Of a stretch of DNA of 30,471 bases, positions 7,381 through 15,452 are shown in pieces. The stretch covers positions 1-30,471 of the forward strand of contig JAYWGN010000032.1 in NCBI GenBank assembly GCA_043778255.1, in the 5' to 3' direction. Numbering within the stretch: the first letter of the stretch is position 1; each line of letters begins with the position of its first letter. A model generated the notes under the pieces. It worked only from the letters and a program-made list of their open reading frames with translations. It was not told the DNA's origin and searched no databases. Both the position numbers and the translations under genes were made by a program. The DNA comes from JAYWGN01 sp043778255 (lineage in GTDB: Bacteria; Bacteroidota; Bacteroidia; Chitinophagales; Chitinophagaceae).

Positions 7381-10266
7381 ATGTACAAAATAGCTGGTTT
7401 AATATTTTTTTCAATATTTTTTTGTAATGCAATGGCACAGCAAAAGTATTGGCAGCAACAAGTTAATTATACTATAGCTGTAACCCTCAACGATAAAGAA
7501 AAAACACTTGATGGAGTAGAAAAAATTACTTACATAAATAATAGCCCCGATACCTTACACTACCTGTGGATACACCTTTGGATGAATGCCTACAAAAATG
7601 ATAAAACAGCATTTAGTGAACAACAATTAGCTAATGGTAATACACAATTTTACTTTAGTAAAGACGCTGATAAGGGTTATATAAATAGGCTAAACTTTAG
7701 AACAGAAAATAAAACATTAACCCAAACCGACCATCCCTATTACATTGATATTGTAAAAATTGAGTTAGCTGAACCTTTGTTGCCAAATGCTACAACGGTT
7801 ATTAGTACACCGTTTCATGTTAAGTTGCCTTATAACTTTAGTCGTGGTGGCTATGTAGGCAATAGTTTTCAGGTAACACAGTGGTTTCCTAAAGTGGCTA
7901 TGTACGATGCTACTGGTTGGCACGAAATGCCTTACTTAGACCAAGGTGAATACTATAGCAACTTTGGCGATTATGATGTGCAAATAACCTTACCAGAAAA
8001 TTATGTGGTGGCTGCAACAGGGGAAGTGAGTCAAGTGGGTCAAATGGGTCAAATGAGTCAAATGAGTCAAGGGGTTTTGCTCCCCTCTCCTTTTGGAGAG
8101 GGGTTGGGGGTGAGGCCTGGAGAGGGTTTGGAGGTGAGGCCTGGAGAGGGGAATAGTGTAATGTTGAAAAAAAATACTACCAAAAAAAATACTACCAAAA
8201 AAAAAGTAATCGTAAAAAATGTAACACCAATTAAACTACCGGAACAAAATATTGCGAATAAAACACTAACCTACAAACAACAAAATGTAGTGGACTTTGC
8301 TTGGTTTGCCGATAAAAACTTTATATACAAAACCGATACTTTGCTATTGCCTAACGGGCATATAATACAATGCCAAAGTTACTACACTAAAAAGACTGAA
8401 ACCCTTTGGGGCAATAGCTTACAGTATATGAAACGGGCATTACTTTATAGAAGTAAAGTGATAGGGAATTATCCATTTAATACCGCAACAATAGTAGCTG
8501 CACCAATGGGGTTTGCAGGTGGTATGGAGTACCCAACTATTACAAGTATAGCGGGTAATTACTCCCCCAAATCATTAGAAATGGTAATTGAGCATGAACT
8601 TGGCCATAATTGGTTTCAAGGTATATTGGCTAGTAATGAACGTGATAATCCGTGGCTCGATGAGGGCTTAAATACTTACTATGACTACCGTTATGAAAAT
8701 GAATATTTTAATACTACTGTAAAAAAAAGTAAAAGAAAATTAACATTATTGCCCCAGTTAAATATTGAAGAGTACACTGTAATGGCTGCTTTACATAAGG
8801 ACCAACCAATACAAACCTCATCGGCAAATTTTACACAGGCTAATTATAATTATATTGCTTACAATAAAACTGCCAAATGGTTGCAACAATTGCAGCTACA
8901 AATTGGTACAGCTGCCATGGATAGTGCTATGCAAAGTTATTATGCACAATGGCAGTTTAAACACCCACAGCCAAAGGATTTTGATGCTATAATGAACAAC
9001 ATTGGTATAACAAATAATGACTTTGCAGCAGTAAGAAATAGTACAGGATTTTTAAAAAAGGAACAACTACAAAAAGGGGCAAGTTTAGTATTGCCCTTAT
9101 TTGGATACAATAAATATAACGGCATTTTATTTGGTATAGGTGTACATAATTACAAAGCAAATAATGCCCCTTTACGCTACTTTGCTTTGCCAATGTTTGG
9201 TACTAAAACTAAAGATGTAAACGGCTATGCTAGAGTAGTGTATAACTATTACCCCAAAAATAAAGCATTGGCTAGAATAGATGTTGGTGTAAATGCATCA
9301 AAATTTGGACAAAATAGTTTTGTTGAGGGTAATGAAACTTTACAATTAGGCTTCGCCAAAATAGTACCTTTTGTAAGGCTAACGCTAAAAAATAAAACCG
9401 CTACATCGCCCTATGTAAAAGCTATACAGCTTAAAAGCTACCAAATAGCTGAAGATAATTTACAATTTGTAAGGGTGGATAATGCACCAATTGATACTTT
9501 TTTTAAAGCTATAAAAGTTAAAAACAAATACTATGTAAATCAATTGCAACTGAGTATTCAAAAAAATACGGCTTTGTATCCTTACACTATGCAGCTGCAG
9601 TTGGAGCAAGTTAAGGATTTGTTACGTACCACATTTAGCTATAACCAATACTTTAATTATAACCAAAAGCAGGGGTTACAATTTAGGTTTTTTGCTGGCA
9701 AAATAAACTACTTAAAAGCCAAAACAAACACCTTGCAATTTGCTAACGATAGGTATGTACTCAACTTATTAGCACCCAAAGGAGCTGAAGATTATACGTA
9801 CAGTACTTACTTTACCGGTCGTAATCAGTTCGATAAATTTTCGAGTTATCAAATACTACAACGTGATGGATTTTTTAAATTTAGAACAGATTTATTGGCT
9901 AATAAAATTGGTAGAACTGACAATTGGATTAGTAGCATAAACCTTGTAAGTGATGTGCCAAATGCTATTAATCCTTTACAAGCATTGCCTATAAAAGTAC
10001 CGTTAAAATTATTTGTAGATATTGGCACTTATGCTGAAGTATGGAAGAAAAATAATACCGACCAAAAATTTATATTTGATGCTGGTATAAGCCTTAGTTT
10101 ATTTAAAGGACTTATTGAGCTATATGCTCCATTGCTTTATAGCAAACCATTTGCCGAGTATAGTCAGCAGCTTTGGGGCAAAAAACGAAGCTTTAAGAAC
10201 TATGCATTTAGTATTAACTTTAATGCCTTTAAGTTGCATACATATATACCACAAATAAATTGGTAG
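7381..10266 (+). CDS. Exported M1 family zinc metallopeptidase
   Basis: A 961-aa aminopeptidase-like protein with a signal peptide (cleavage probable after NAMAQ, residue 20). The catalytic domain has the zinc motif HELGH at 405-409 with the third ligand Glu428 in WLDEG, exactly HExxH-x18-E, and GGMEYP just upstream as the GAMEN-like exopeptidase motif. The N-terminal beta domain is interrupted at residues 216-275 by tandem repeats (see 8026-8205) between AATGE and the resumed fold KTLTYKQQNVVDFAWFAD. The last 400 residues are beta-rich with alternating hydrophobic strands, a long C-terminal extension beyond the M1 core. It should hydrolyse peptides in the periplasm or at the cell surface. 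The FemAB-like gene follows after 1 bp, so the two are cotranscribed. Confidence 0.93.
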   Translation: MYKIAGLIFFSIFFCNAMAQQKYWQQQVNYTIAVTLNDKEKTLDGVEKITYINNSPDTLHYLWIHLWMNAYKNDKTAFSEQQLANGNTQFYFSKDADKGYINRLNFRTENKTLTQTDHPYYIDIVKIELAEPLLPNATTVISTPFHVKLPYNFSRGGYVGNSFQVTQWFPKVAMYDATGWHEMPYLDQGEYYSNFGDYDVQITLPENYVVAATGEVSQVGQMGQMSQMSQGVLLPSPFGEGLGVRPGEGLEVRPGEGNSVMLKKNTTKKNTTKKKVIVKNVTPIKLPEQNIANKTLTYKQQNVVDFAWFADKNFIYKTDTLLLPNGHIIQCQSYYTKKTETLWGNSLQYMKRALLYRSKVIGNYPFNTATIVAAPMGFAGGMEYPTITSIAGNYSPKSLEMVIEHELGHNWFQGILASNERDNPWLDEGLNTYYDYRYENEYFNTTVKKSKRKLTLLPQLNIEEYTVMAALHKDQPIQTSSANFTQANYNYIAYNKTAKWLQQLQLQIGTAAMDSAMQSYYAQWQFKHPQPKDFDAIMNNIGITNNDFAAVRNSTGFLKKEQLQKGASLVLPLFGYNKYNGILFGIGVHNYKANNAPLRYFALPMFGTKTKDVNGYARVVYNYYPKNKALARIDVGVNASKFGQNSFVEGNETLQLGFAKIVPFVRLTLKNKTATSPYVKAIQLKSYQIAEDNLQFVRVDNAPIDTFFKAIKVKNKYYVNQLQLSIQKNTALYPYTMQLQLEQVKDLLRTTFSYNQYFNYNQKQGLQFRFFAGKINYLKAKTNTLQFANDRYVLNLLAPKGAEDYTYSTYFTGRNQFDKFSSYQILQRDGFFKFRTDLLANKIGRTDNWISSINLVSDVPNAINPLQALPIKVPLKLFVDIGTYAEVWKKNNTDQKFIFDAGISLSLFKGLIELYAPLLYSKPFAEYSQQLWGKKRSFKNYAFSINFNAFKLHTYIPQINW
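8026..8070 (+). repeat. Five-copy 9-bp tandem repeat inside the M1 gene
   Basis: Five exact-length copies of RTGRGTCAA encode VSQ-VGQ-MGQ-MSQ-MSQ (residues 216-230). The period is a multiple of three, so the frame is kept. Confidence 0.9.
8082..8151 (+). repeat. Palindrome plus 24-bp tandem repeat inside the M1 gene
   Basis: CCCCTCTCC-TTTT-GGAGAGGGG (8082-8103) is a perfect 9-bp hairpin. Its right arm starts a 24-bp direct repeat with starts at 8095, 8119 and 8143 (the third copy cut short), encoding GEGLGVRP-GEGLEVRP-GEG. The core CTCTCC...GGAGAGGGG...GGTGAGG resembles a repetitive palindromic element I know from intergenic DNA in many bacteria; here it is translated in frame (about residues 233-257). 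Confidence 0.85.
8167..8205 (+). repeat. 15-bp tandem repeat with long A-runs inside the M1 gene
   Basis: TACTACC occurs at 8075+100 and 15 bp later (8175-8181 and 8190-8196), separated and flanked by runs of eight to nine A, encoding KKNTTKKNTTKKK (residues 263-275). Such A-runs are prone to slippage. Confidence 0.75.
9346..9363 (+). repeat. 18-bp copy of the 41-bp repeat core, inside the M1 gene
   Basis: TTAGGCTTCGCCAAAATA here is identical to the join between units of the tandem array at 23483-23700. It is translated in frame as LGFAKI (residues 656-661). Confidence 0.6.
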
Positions 10267-10267
10267 T

Positions 10268-11170
10268 ATGCAATTATTGTACTTAAAAAACCACCAAATT
10301 GATAAAGCCATATGGGATGCTTCACTAGCCAATAGTACTAACAACCTCATATATGCACAAAGCAACTATTTGCAACTTATGTGTAAGGATTGGTATGCAA
10401 TTGTTAGCCCTAATTATGAGTATATAATGCCATTGCCTATCGGCAAAAAGTATGGTATTACTTACATTCCCAATGTAGCGTTTGTACAACAGCTAGGTAT
10501 ATACAGTGCCTTACCAATTACAAATGAAATAGTGAATTTATTCCAAATTTTTTTGCAAGCAAAAATAAAATTAGCCGACTATAATTTTAATTATAGTAAT
10601 ACTACTGAAGCTGGTACACTTAAAAATAATTATATACTTAACCTTAATACTACTTACGAAAACTTATATAATAGTTACAAAAATGATGTAAAAAAAGATT
10701 TGAAAAATATTGAAAAACACGGCTTACTATTTATTGATGATTTCGACTTTGTAAAGGCCATTAAATTTTTTAAAACTGAAATTGGTGGACGAATTAAGCA
10801 GGTTACCGAAAAGGATTACAATAACTTCAGGCAACTTTGCCAATATTATAAAAATATTTTTAAATTAAGCTGCAAGGCAGTTGTAGCCAATAATGAGGTG
10901 GTGGCTACTGCAATATTTATTATTGATAATAATAGAATTTATAATATAGCATCAGCTATAAATGCTATTGGAAAAAAGGTAAAGGCAAACCATTACTTAT
11001 ACAATAACCTAATACAAGCCTATGCCAATACCAATACCATACTCGACTTTGAAGGTAGTGATATACCAGGTATTGCAAATTATTATAAACAGTTTGGTGC
11101 TATAAATGTTCCTTACAGTAATTGGCAGTATAACAACCTTAGTCGCTTTGTAAAATGGTTTAAAAATTAA
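10268..11170 (+). CDS. FemAB/GNAT-like acyltransferase, function unassigned
   Basis: A 300-aa soluble protein. Its second half has the pattern of FemAB-type members of the GNAT fold: a central strand region 'CKAVVANNEVVATAIFIID', then DFEGSDIPGIANYYKQFGA near residue 258, and a final PYSNWQYNN segment. FemAB enzymes transfer amino acids from aminoacyl-tRNA to peptidoglycan precursors, but many single-copy Bacteroidota homologues of this size have unknown substrates and no such role is shown here. The start codon lies 1 bp after the M1 peptidase stop, indicating cotranscription and possibly coupled translation. The last 11 bp overlap the 3' end of purB on the other strand. Confidence 0.75.
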   Translation: MQLLYLKNHQIDKAIWDASLANSTNNLIYAQSNYLQLMCKDWYAIVSPNYEYIMPLPIGKKYGITYIPNVAFVQQLGIYSALPITNEIVNLFQIFLQAKIKLADYNFNYSNTTEAGTLKNNYILNLNTTYENLYNSYKNDVKKDLKNIEKHGLLFIDDFDFVKAIKFFKTEIGGRIKQVTEKDYNNFRQLCQYYKNIFKLSCKAVVANNEVVATAIFIIDNNRIYNIASAINAIGKKVKANHYLYNNLIQAYANTNTILDFEGSDIPGIANYYKQFGAINVPYSNWQYNNLSRFVKWFKN

Positions 11171-12503
11171 ATTGAACTCCAGTATAATTTTGTGGTGTTA
11201 TAGCTTTTAATTCTTTTTTTATAGTTGCACTTACCTTTAAAGTTTGTATAAATTGATGTACCGTTTTTTTGTCAATTGCTTTACCTCTAGTTAATTCTTT
11301 AAGGGCTTCATAAGGGTTGGGGTAATTTTCTCGGCGTAGTATAGTTTGTATAGCTTCGGCTACTACTGCCCAATTATTGTCCAAATCTTGCTGTATTGCT
11401 GTTTCATTTAATATCAATTTTTCTAAGCCTTTTTGTAAGCTTTGCATTGCTAATATTGTATGTGCTATAGGTACCCCAATATTTCTTAATACGGTACTAT
11501 CTGTTAAGTCTCGTTGTAAACGGCTAATCGGTAATTTGCCCGAAAGATGCTCTAGTAAAGCATTTGCAACCCCAAGGTTGCCCTCAGCATTTTCAAAATC
11601 AATAGGGTTTACTTTATGTGGCATAGCACTACTACCCACCTCGCCCTGCTTAGTTTTTTGCTTAAAATAATCTTGCATTATATAACTCCATACATCTCTA
11701 CATAAGTCAGTAAGTATGGTGTTTATTCTTTTTATAGCATCAAAGTGTGCAGCCAAATTATCGTAATGTTCTATTTGGGTGGTGTATTGTTGGCGTTGCA
11801 AATCTAATTTAGTTTCCAAAAAACTGTTAGCAAATTGCACCCAATCCGTTTTGGGATAAGCAATTACATGTGCATTAAAGTTGCCTGTAGCACCACCAAA
11901 TTTGCCCATATAAGGTATATAGCTAAATAGTTCAATTTGGTTGTTAAGCCGCTCTACAAATACCATAAACTCTTTGCCCAACTGTGTTGGGCTAGCTGCT
12001 TGGCCATGTGTACGGGCAAGTAAAGGTTGGTTTTTCCACTGTTTGGCTAGTGTATATAATTGTTTTTGAAGGTTAAGTACATTGGGCAAATATTCCTGCT
12101 CCATACTATGTTTCCAACTTAGTGGTATGGCAGTATTATTTATATCTTGGCTTGTTAAGCCAAAATGTACCCACTCTTTTACATGGCTTAATTGTAAATT
12201 GTCAAGTAGTTGTTTTATAAAATATTCAACTGCTTTTACATCATGGTTGGTGGTAGTTTCTATTGTTTTTATGGCAAGTGCATCGTCTATACTAAATTTT
12301 ATAATGATTTGGTTTACACTAATGCTTTGTGCTTTAGTAAGTTTAAAAAACCGTTTTTCACTCAGGTATAAAAAATATTCAATTTCAACCCAAACCCTAT
12401 ATTTAATTAATGCATACTCACTATAATACTCAGCAAGGTTGGCTAGTTTTTGTCTGTATCTACCATCAATAGGGCTTATAGCAGTGAGTGATTGTAATTC
12501 CAT
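11160..12503 (-). CDS. purB: Adenylosuccinate lyase
   Basis: A 447-aa cytosolic enzyme of the fumarase/aspartase superfamily that releases fumarate from SAICAR and from adenylosuccinate in purine synthesis. The N-terminus SLTAISPIDGRY is the PurB hallmark. The signature loop GSSAMPHKVNPIDFENAEG starts at residue 290 and holds the flexible catalytic serine. TTTNHDVKAVEYF (83-95), HFGLTSQDINN (113-123) and RTHGQAASPTQLG (164-176) are the other conserved active-site segments. The length is normal for the E. coli-type PurB. It diverges from mqnA, with a -7 box 22 bp upstream of its ATG, and overlaps the FemAB-like gene by 11 bp at its 3' end. Confidence 0.97.
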   Translation of the reverse strand: MELQSLTAISPIDGRYRQKLANLAEYYSEYALIKYRVWVEIEYFLYLSEKRFFKLTKAQSISVNQIIIKFSIDDALAIKTIETTTNHDVKAVEYFIKQLLDNLQLSHVKEWVHFGLTSQDINNTAIPLSWKHSMEQEYLPNVLNLQKQLYTLAKQWKNQPLLARTHGQAASPTQLGKEFMVFVERLNNQIELFSYIPYMGKFGGATGNFNAHVIAYPKTDWVQFANSFLETKLDLQRQQYTTQIEHYDNLAAHFDAIKRINTILTDLCRDVWSYIMQDYFKQKTKQGEVGSSAMPHKVNPIDFENAEGNLGVANALLEHLSGKLPISRLQRDLTDSTVLRNIGVPIAHTILAMQSLQKGLEKLILNETAIQQDLDNNWAVVAEAIQTILRRENYPNPYEALKELTRGKAIDKKTVHQFIQTLKVSATIKKELKAITPQNYTGVQFNF

Positions 12504-12525
12504 AAGGTTTGTTATTATTAAAATA

Positions 12526-12533
12526 CAAATATA
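12526..12533 (-). promoter_or_regulatory. -7 box of purB
   Basis: On the minus strand this reads TATATTTG, a match to TAnnTTTG, giving a predicted leader of roughly 15-18 nt. No good -33 element is visible. Confidence 0.55.
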
Positions 12534-12567
12534 AGATAGGCTTTTTTAAAAAAATTATAATTGCTTG

Positions 12568-12575
12568 TATCTTTG
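12568..12575 (+). promoter_or_regulatory. -7 box of mqnA
   Basis: TATCTTTG matches TAnnTTTG and ends 4 nt before the ATG at 12580. It overlaps the in-frame TTG at 12565, which therefore cannot be the start if this box is used. Confidence 0.6.
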
Positions 12576-12579
12576 CAGT

Positions 12580-13323
12580 ATGCAACAACATAATAATGCT
12601 ATAATAAAAGTAGGTGCTGTAAGCTATTGCAATACTAAGCCTATGATAACAGGTTTGCTGTACCATGAAAGCATTGATTTGGTGGTAGATTACCCTGCTA
12701 ATATTGCTACAATGTTGCTTAATAATACTATTGACATTGGGTTAGTGCCCGTAACTGTAATACCACAATTGCCTCAACATTATTTGGTATCTAATTATGG
12801 TATTGGTACTATTGGTAAAGTAACTTCGGTATGTGTGTATAGCAAAGTGCCTATGGAGCAAATTGAAACTATATTACTGGATTACCAAAGCAATACATCA
12901 GTACAATTATTAAAAATATTATTGCAAGAATATTGGCATAAAACTGTAGCATTAAAACCTGCTACTATAGGTTATGAGCAACTTATTGCGGGTACTACAG
13001 CTGCACTAATAATTGGTGATAGAGCATTTTACCATAATACCCAGCACCCTTATATATATGACCTTAGTGAGGCTTGGTATAAGCATACTCAGCTGCCATT
13101 TATATTTGCAAGGTGGGTTGCTAACAAAAATTTGGGTATTAATACTGAGGCTCATTTTATACAAGCTATTGGTACTAATTTATACCGTTTTAAAAATACA
13201 GATGCTTATAAAAAAATGAATACTACCGAGCAGTATTACATTGCCAATTATATACAGTATAACCTCACAACACCCTATAATAAAGGGATGGAGCTGTTTT
13301 TGAGTAAGGTATCCATAGAGTAG
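12580..13323 (+). CDS. mqnA: Chorismate dehydratase of the futalosine menaquinone pathway
   Basis: MqnA dehydrates chorismate to 3-enolpyruvyl-benzoate, the first step of the futalosine route to menaquinone. The 247-aa product opens with IKVGAVSYCNTKPM, corresponding to the family motif VGAVSYLNTKPL, and continues with DYPANIATMLLNNTIDIGLVPVTVIPQL; the periplasmic-binding-protein-like fold without a signal peptide fits a cytosolic enzyme. IIGDRAF (about residue 145) is another conserved part. A TTG start at 12565 would add five residues but lies inside the -7 box, so the ATG at 12580 was chosen. No other mqn gene is in the window. It diverges from purB. Confidence 0.93.
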   Translation: MQQHNNAIIKVGAVSYCNTKPMITGLLYHESIDLVVDYPANIATMLLNNTIDIGLVPVTVIPQLPQHYLVSNYGIGTIGKVTSVCVYSKVPMEQIETILLDYQSNTSVQLLKILLQEYWHKTVALKPATIGYEQLIAGTTAALIIGDRAFYHNTQHPYIYDLSEAWYKHTQLPFIFARWVANKNLGINTEAHFIQAIGTNLYRFKNTDAYKKMNTTEQYYIANYIQYNLTTPYNKGMELFLSKVSIE

Positions 13324-13337
13324 TTGTCTTTATAATT

Positions 13338-14069
13338 TTAATTTACTTTTAATAATTCAACTATGCCTTTGTAATGTAATATCCCATATATAATTACAAT
13401 TTTTTTATCTGTCGAATTTTTTACTGTATTTACAATATGTTCATTTCTATATTGTTTTATAATTTCATTTTTAAACTGTTTTAGTGTAGTTTTATTAGCA
13501 ATACCACACACATAAGGTGCTTTTAAATCGGTTACACTGTCACATGAAGTGAGGTTTACAATGCCGTGTGTACTTTCAAATTTTTTAATCAGTTCACTTA
13601 AGGGTATATCAACCCACACATAGTTTTTAACACCGAGCTTATAATATTTTGGTTGGTCAATCAAGCTATATTTTGTTACCAAATTATCTAATATTGGGTT
13701 ATCTATTTCCGAATATTTATTAGCCAAATCTATACCCAATATTCTTCTAATTTTTTTATGGCTTAGGGTATCTTTTATATAACGAGGGTTGTCGTTACTA
13801 AAGTTACTACTATCAATTTTGTTAATACCTTCTAAGTAAAACACAAAGCCTTTATCTTGGTATTCTTTTATAGTTTTTTCAGCACTTTCATAAAATTCTT
13901 TTTTACCCAAATGCCTCATTCCTAAAAAATAAACTTCTTTGTTTGGTACATTAATTTTTTCTAGTGTAGTAGTATTTTCCGACAAGCCAGTTACCTTCCC
14001 AAGTATATTTATGCAAGATGGTGTTACAATACCAATTGCTATTATAAACCCATAAATACTTTTTTTCAT
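13338..14069 (-). CDS. Putative TraB/TIKI-like exported protein
   Basis: A 243-aa protein with an N-terminal hydrophobic segment (residues 5-20) ending near Cys19; the residues before the cysteine fit a lipobox poorly, so it may be secreted or anchored. Two GxxH motifs sit at the ends, GMRH (50-53, in YFLGMRHLG) and GILH (229-232, in IIYGILHYKG), with a conserved-looking Glu80 in FYLEG. This arrangement is that of the TraB/PrgY/TIKI superfamily, putative metal-dependent peptidases. The middle is charged and not recognisable. It lies 24 bp after the 430-aa amidohydrolase-like gene on the same strand, so it is probably the last gene of that operon. The family call is an inference from motifs. 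Confidence 0.55.
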   Translation of the reverse strand: MKKSIYGFIIAIGIVTPSCINILGKVTGLSENTTTLEKINVPNKEVYFLGMRHLGKKEFYESAEKTIKEYQDKGFVFYLEGINKIDSSNFSNDNPRYIKDTLSHKKIRRILGIDLANKYSEIDNPILDNLVTKYSLIDQPKYYKLGVKNYVWVDIPLSELIKKFESTHGIVNLTSCDSVTDLKAPYVCGIANKTTLKQFKNEIIKQYRNEHIVNTVKNSTDKKIVIIYGILHYKGIVELLKVN

Positions 14070-14093
14070 GCTGGTTTAAAATTTTTAAGTTGG

Positions 14094-15386
14094 CTATTTA
14101 ATCCCATACTTAGTTTTATACTTTTCGTACAAATCGGTTTGTTTGTTAGTAATATTAATTTCCCTGCCTTGTATAAATGCATGGGTAATATTGCTTGTAG
14201 CCATATCCAACACATCGCCTTGGCTTATAATTAGGTTGGCATCTTTACCCACCTCTATACTACCAGTACTATTGGCTATGCCTAATATTTTTGCAGCATT
14301 AAGTGTAATTGCGGTTAAGGCTTCTTCTTTGGTAAGCCCATAAGCAGCCATAGTTCCAGCCTGATAAGGTAGGCAACGTTGTTGCCAAAAACCATCATCC
14401 GCATCTTGGCAAATTGTAAATAATACCCCAGCTTTTTGTAATATATAGCCTGTTTTATAAGGTTGATCTACAGCATCATCTGCCATGCTAGGTAGGCTAT
14501 GTGGTTCGCTTAATATTACAGGTATGTTGTTCTCTTTAAGTAGGGTAGCCACCATCCAACTATCGGTAGCACCAACAAGTACTATATCAATTCCAAACTC
14601 TTTTTTTATTTGTACGGCTATCATTATTTCTTTTACTAAGTCGCAGTGTATGTATAGCTTTTGTGAGCCATTGTACAAACCTTGAAGGGCTTCATACTTC
14701 AAATTTTTTGGGGTACGGTTACTGCTATTATAAGCTTTAGCATCTCGTAACAAATTTTTTATGTCTTCTATTTTATTTAAGGCATTTTTTATAGCATCTT
14801 CTTGTCCTGGCCTTGGGCCAAAAAAGGAAGGACGGTTAATAAGTGCTGGCATATTAAAATGGATGCCATTATTTACTTTATAAGCAGCATCTTCCCAATG
14901 CCAAGCATCTAACTGTACAATACTGCTAGTTCCGCTTATAGTGCCACCTTGAGGCACTATATGTGCTAACAATATGCCATTACTCCGTACTGTATTTATT
15001 ACTTTACTATCGGCTGCATAGGCTACAATGCTTTTTAGGCTTGGGTTTACGTCGCCTAATTCTGCATAATCCTGTGTGGCTTTTATACTACCTACCTCTA
15101 CCAAACCAAGGTTAGTACTTGCAGCTATTATGCCAGGGTAGAGGTGTTGTCCTTTACCATCAATTACGGTACAGCTATCGGGTATAGTTGTATTTGCAGT
15201 TACCATTGTTATTTTGCCTTTGGCAAATACTACCATACCACTACTTATTACTGTACCATTACCTACATGTATGGTTACATTGGTAATGCATACATTTTTT
15301 GTTTGTGGGTTGGTTGGTATGCTGTTTTCTTGTGCTTGGGCTGCCCATGTAATACCCAACAACAATGTTAATATTTTAATTTTCAT
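14094..15386 (-). CDS. Exported amidohydrolase-like protein lacking the HxH metal motif
   Basis: A 430-aa protein with a signal peptide (cleavage probable after AAQAQ, residue 19). It has the composite beta domain and TIM-barrel layout of imidazolonepropionase-like amidohydrolases: VTIHVGNGTVISSGMVVFAKGKI at the N-terminus and AAKILGIANSTGSIEVGKDANL near the C-terminus. Where active members have PGxIDxHxH, this protein reads LYPGIIAASTNLGL, so the first metal-binding pair is absent. The usual later histidine and aspartate ligands are also not evident. It may be a non-catalytic subunit or partner of the 1012-aa protein encoded 59 bp upstream on the same strand, whose N-terminal half is similarly degenerate. 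Confidence 0.85.
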   Translation of the reverse strand: MKIKILTLLLGITWAAQAQENSIPTNPQTKNVCITNVTIHVGNGTVISSGMVVFAKGKITMVTANTTIPDSCTVIDGKGQHLYPGIIAASTNLGLVEVGSIKATQDYAELGDVNPSLKSIVAYAADSKVINTVRSNGILLAHIVPQGGTISGTSSIVQLDAWHWEDAAYKVNNGIHFNMPALINRPSFFGPRPGQEDAIKNALNKIEDIKNLLRDAKAYNSSNRTPKNLKYEALQGLYNGSQKLYIHCDLVKEIMIAVQIKKEFGIDIVLVGATDSWMVATLLKENNIPVILSEPHSLPSMADDAVDQPYKTGYILQKAGVLFTICQDADDGFWQQRCLPYQAGTMAAYGLTKEEALTAITLNAAKILGIANSTGSIEVGKDANLIISQGDVLDMATSNITHAFIQGREINITNKQTDLYEKYKTKYGIK

Positions 15387-15410
15387 ATTTTTTTTTATGT
15401 TTTTTAAAAT

Positions 15411-15452
15411 TCAATTGTCCATTATCAATTATCCATTCTCAATTTTCAATTA
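15411..15452. repeat. Six-copy heptanucleotide repeat
   Basis: Six consecutive 7-mers alternate between TCAATTN and TCCATTN, then two TCAATT forms. The array fills most of the gap between the two amidohydrolase-like genes and runs through the stop codon of the upstream one (15446-15448), so it also encodes that protein's last residues. Confidence 0.8.

Noticed and set aside
8026..8205. Frameshift or assembly error in the M1 gene
   Set aside because: The frame is open through all repeats, each period is a multiple of three, and family sequence resumes in frame afterwards.
12565..12579. TTG start adding five residues to MqnA
   Set aside because: It overlaps the -7 box TATCTTTG and the family N-terminus begins just after the ATG at 12580.
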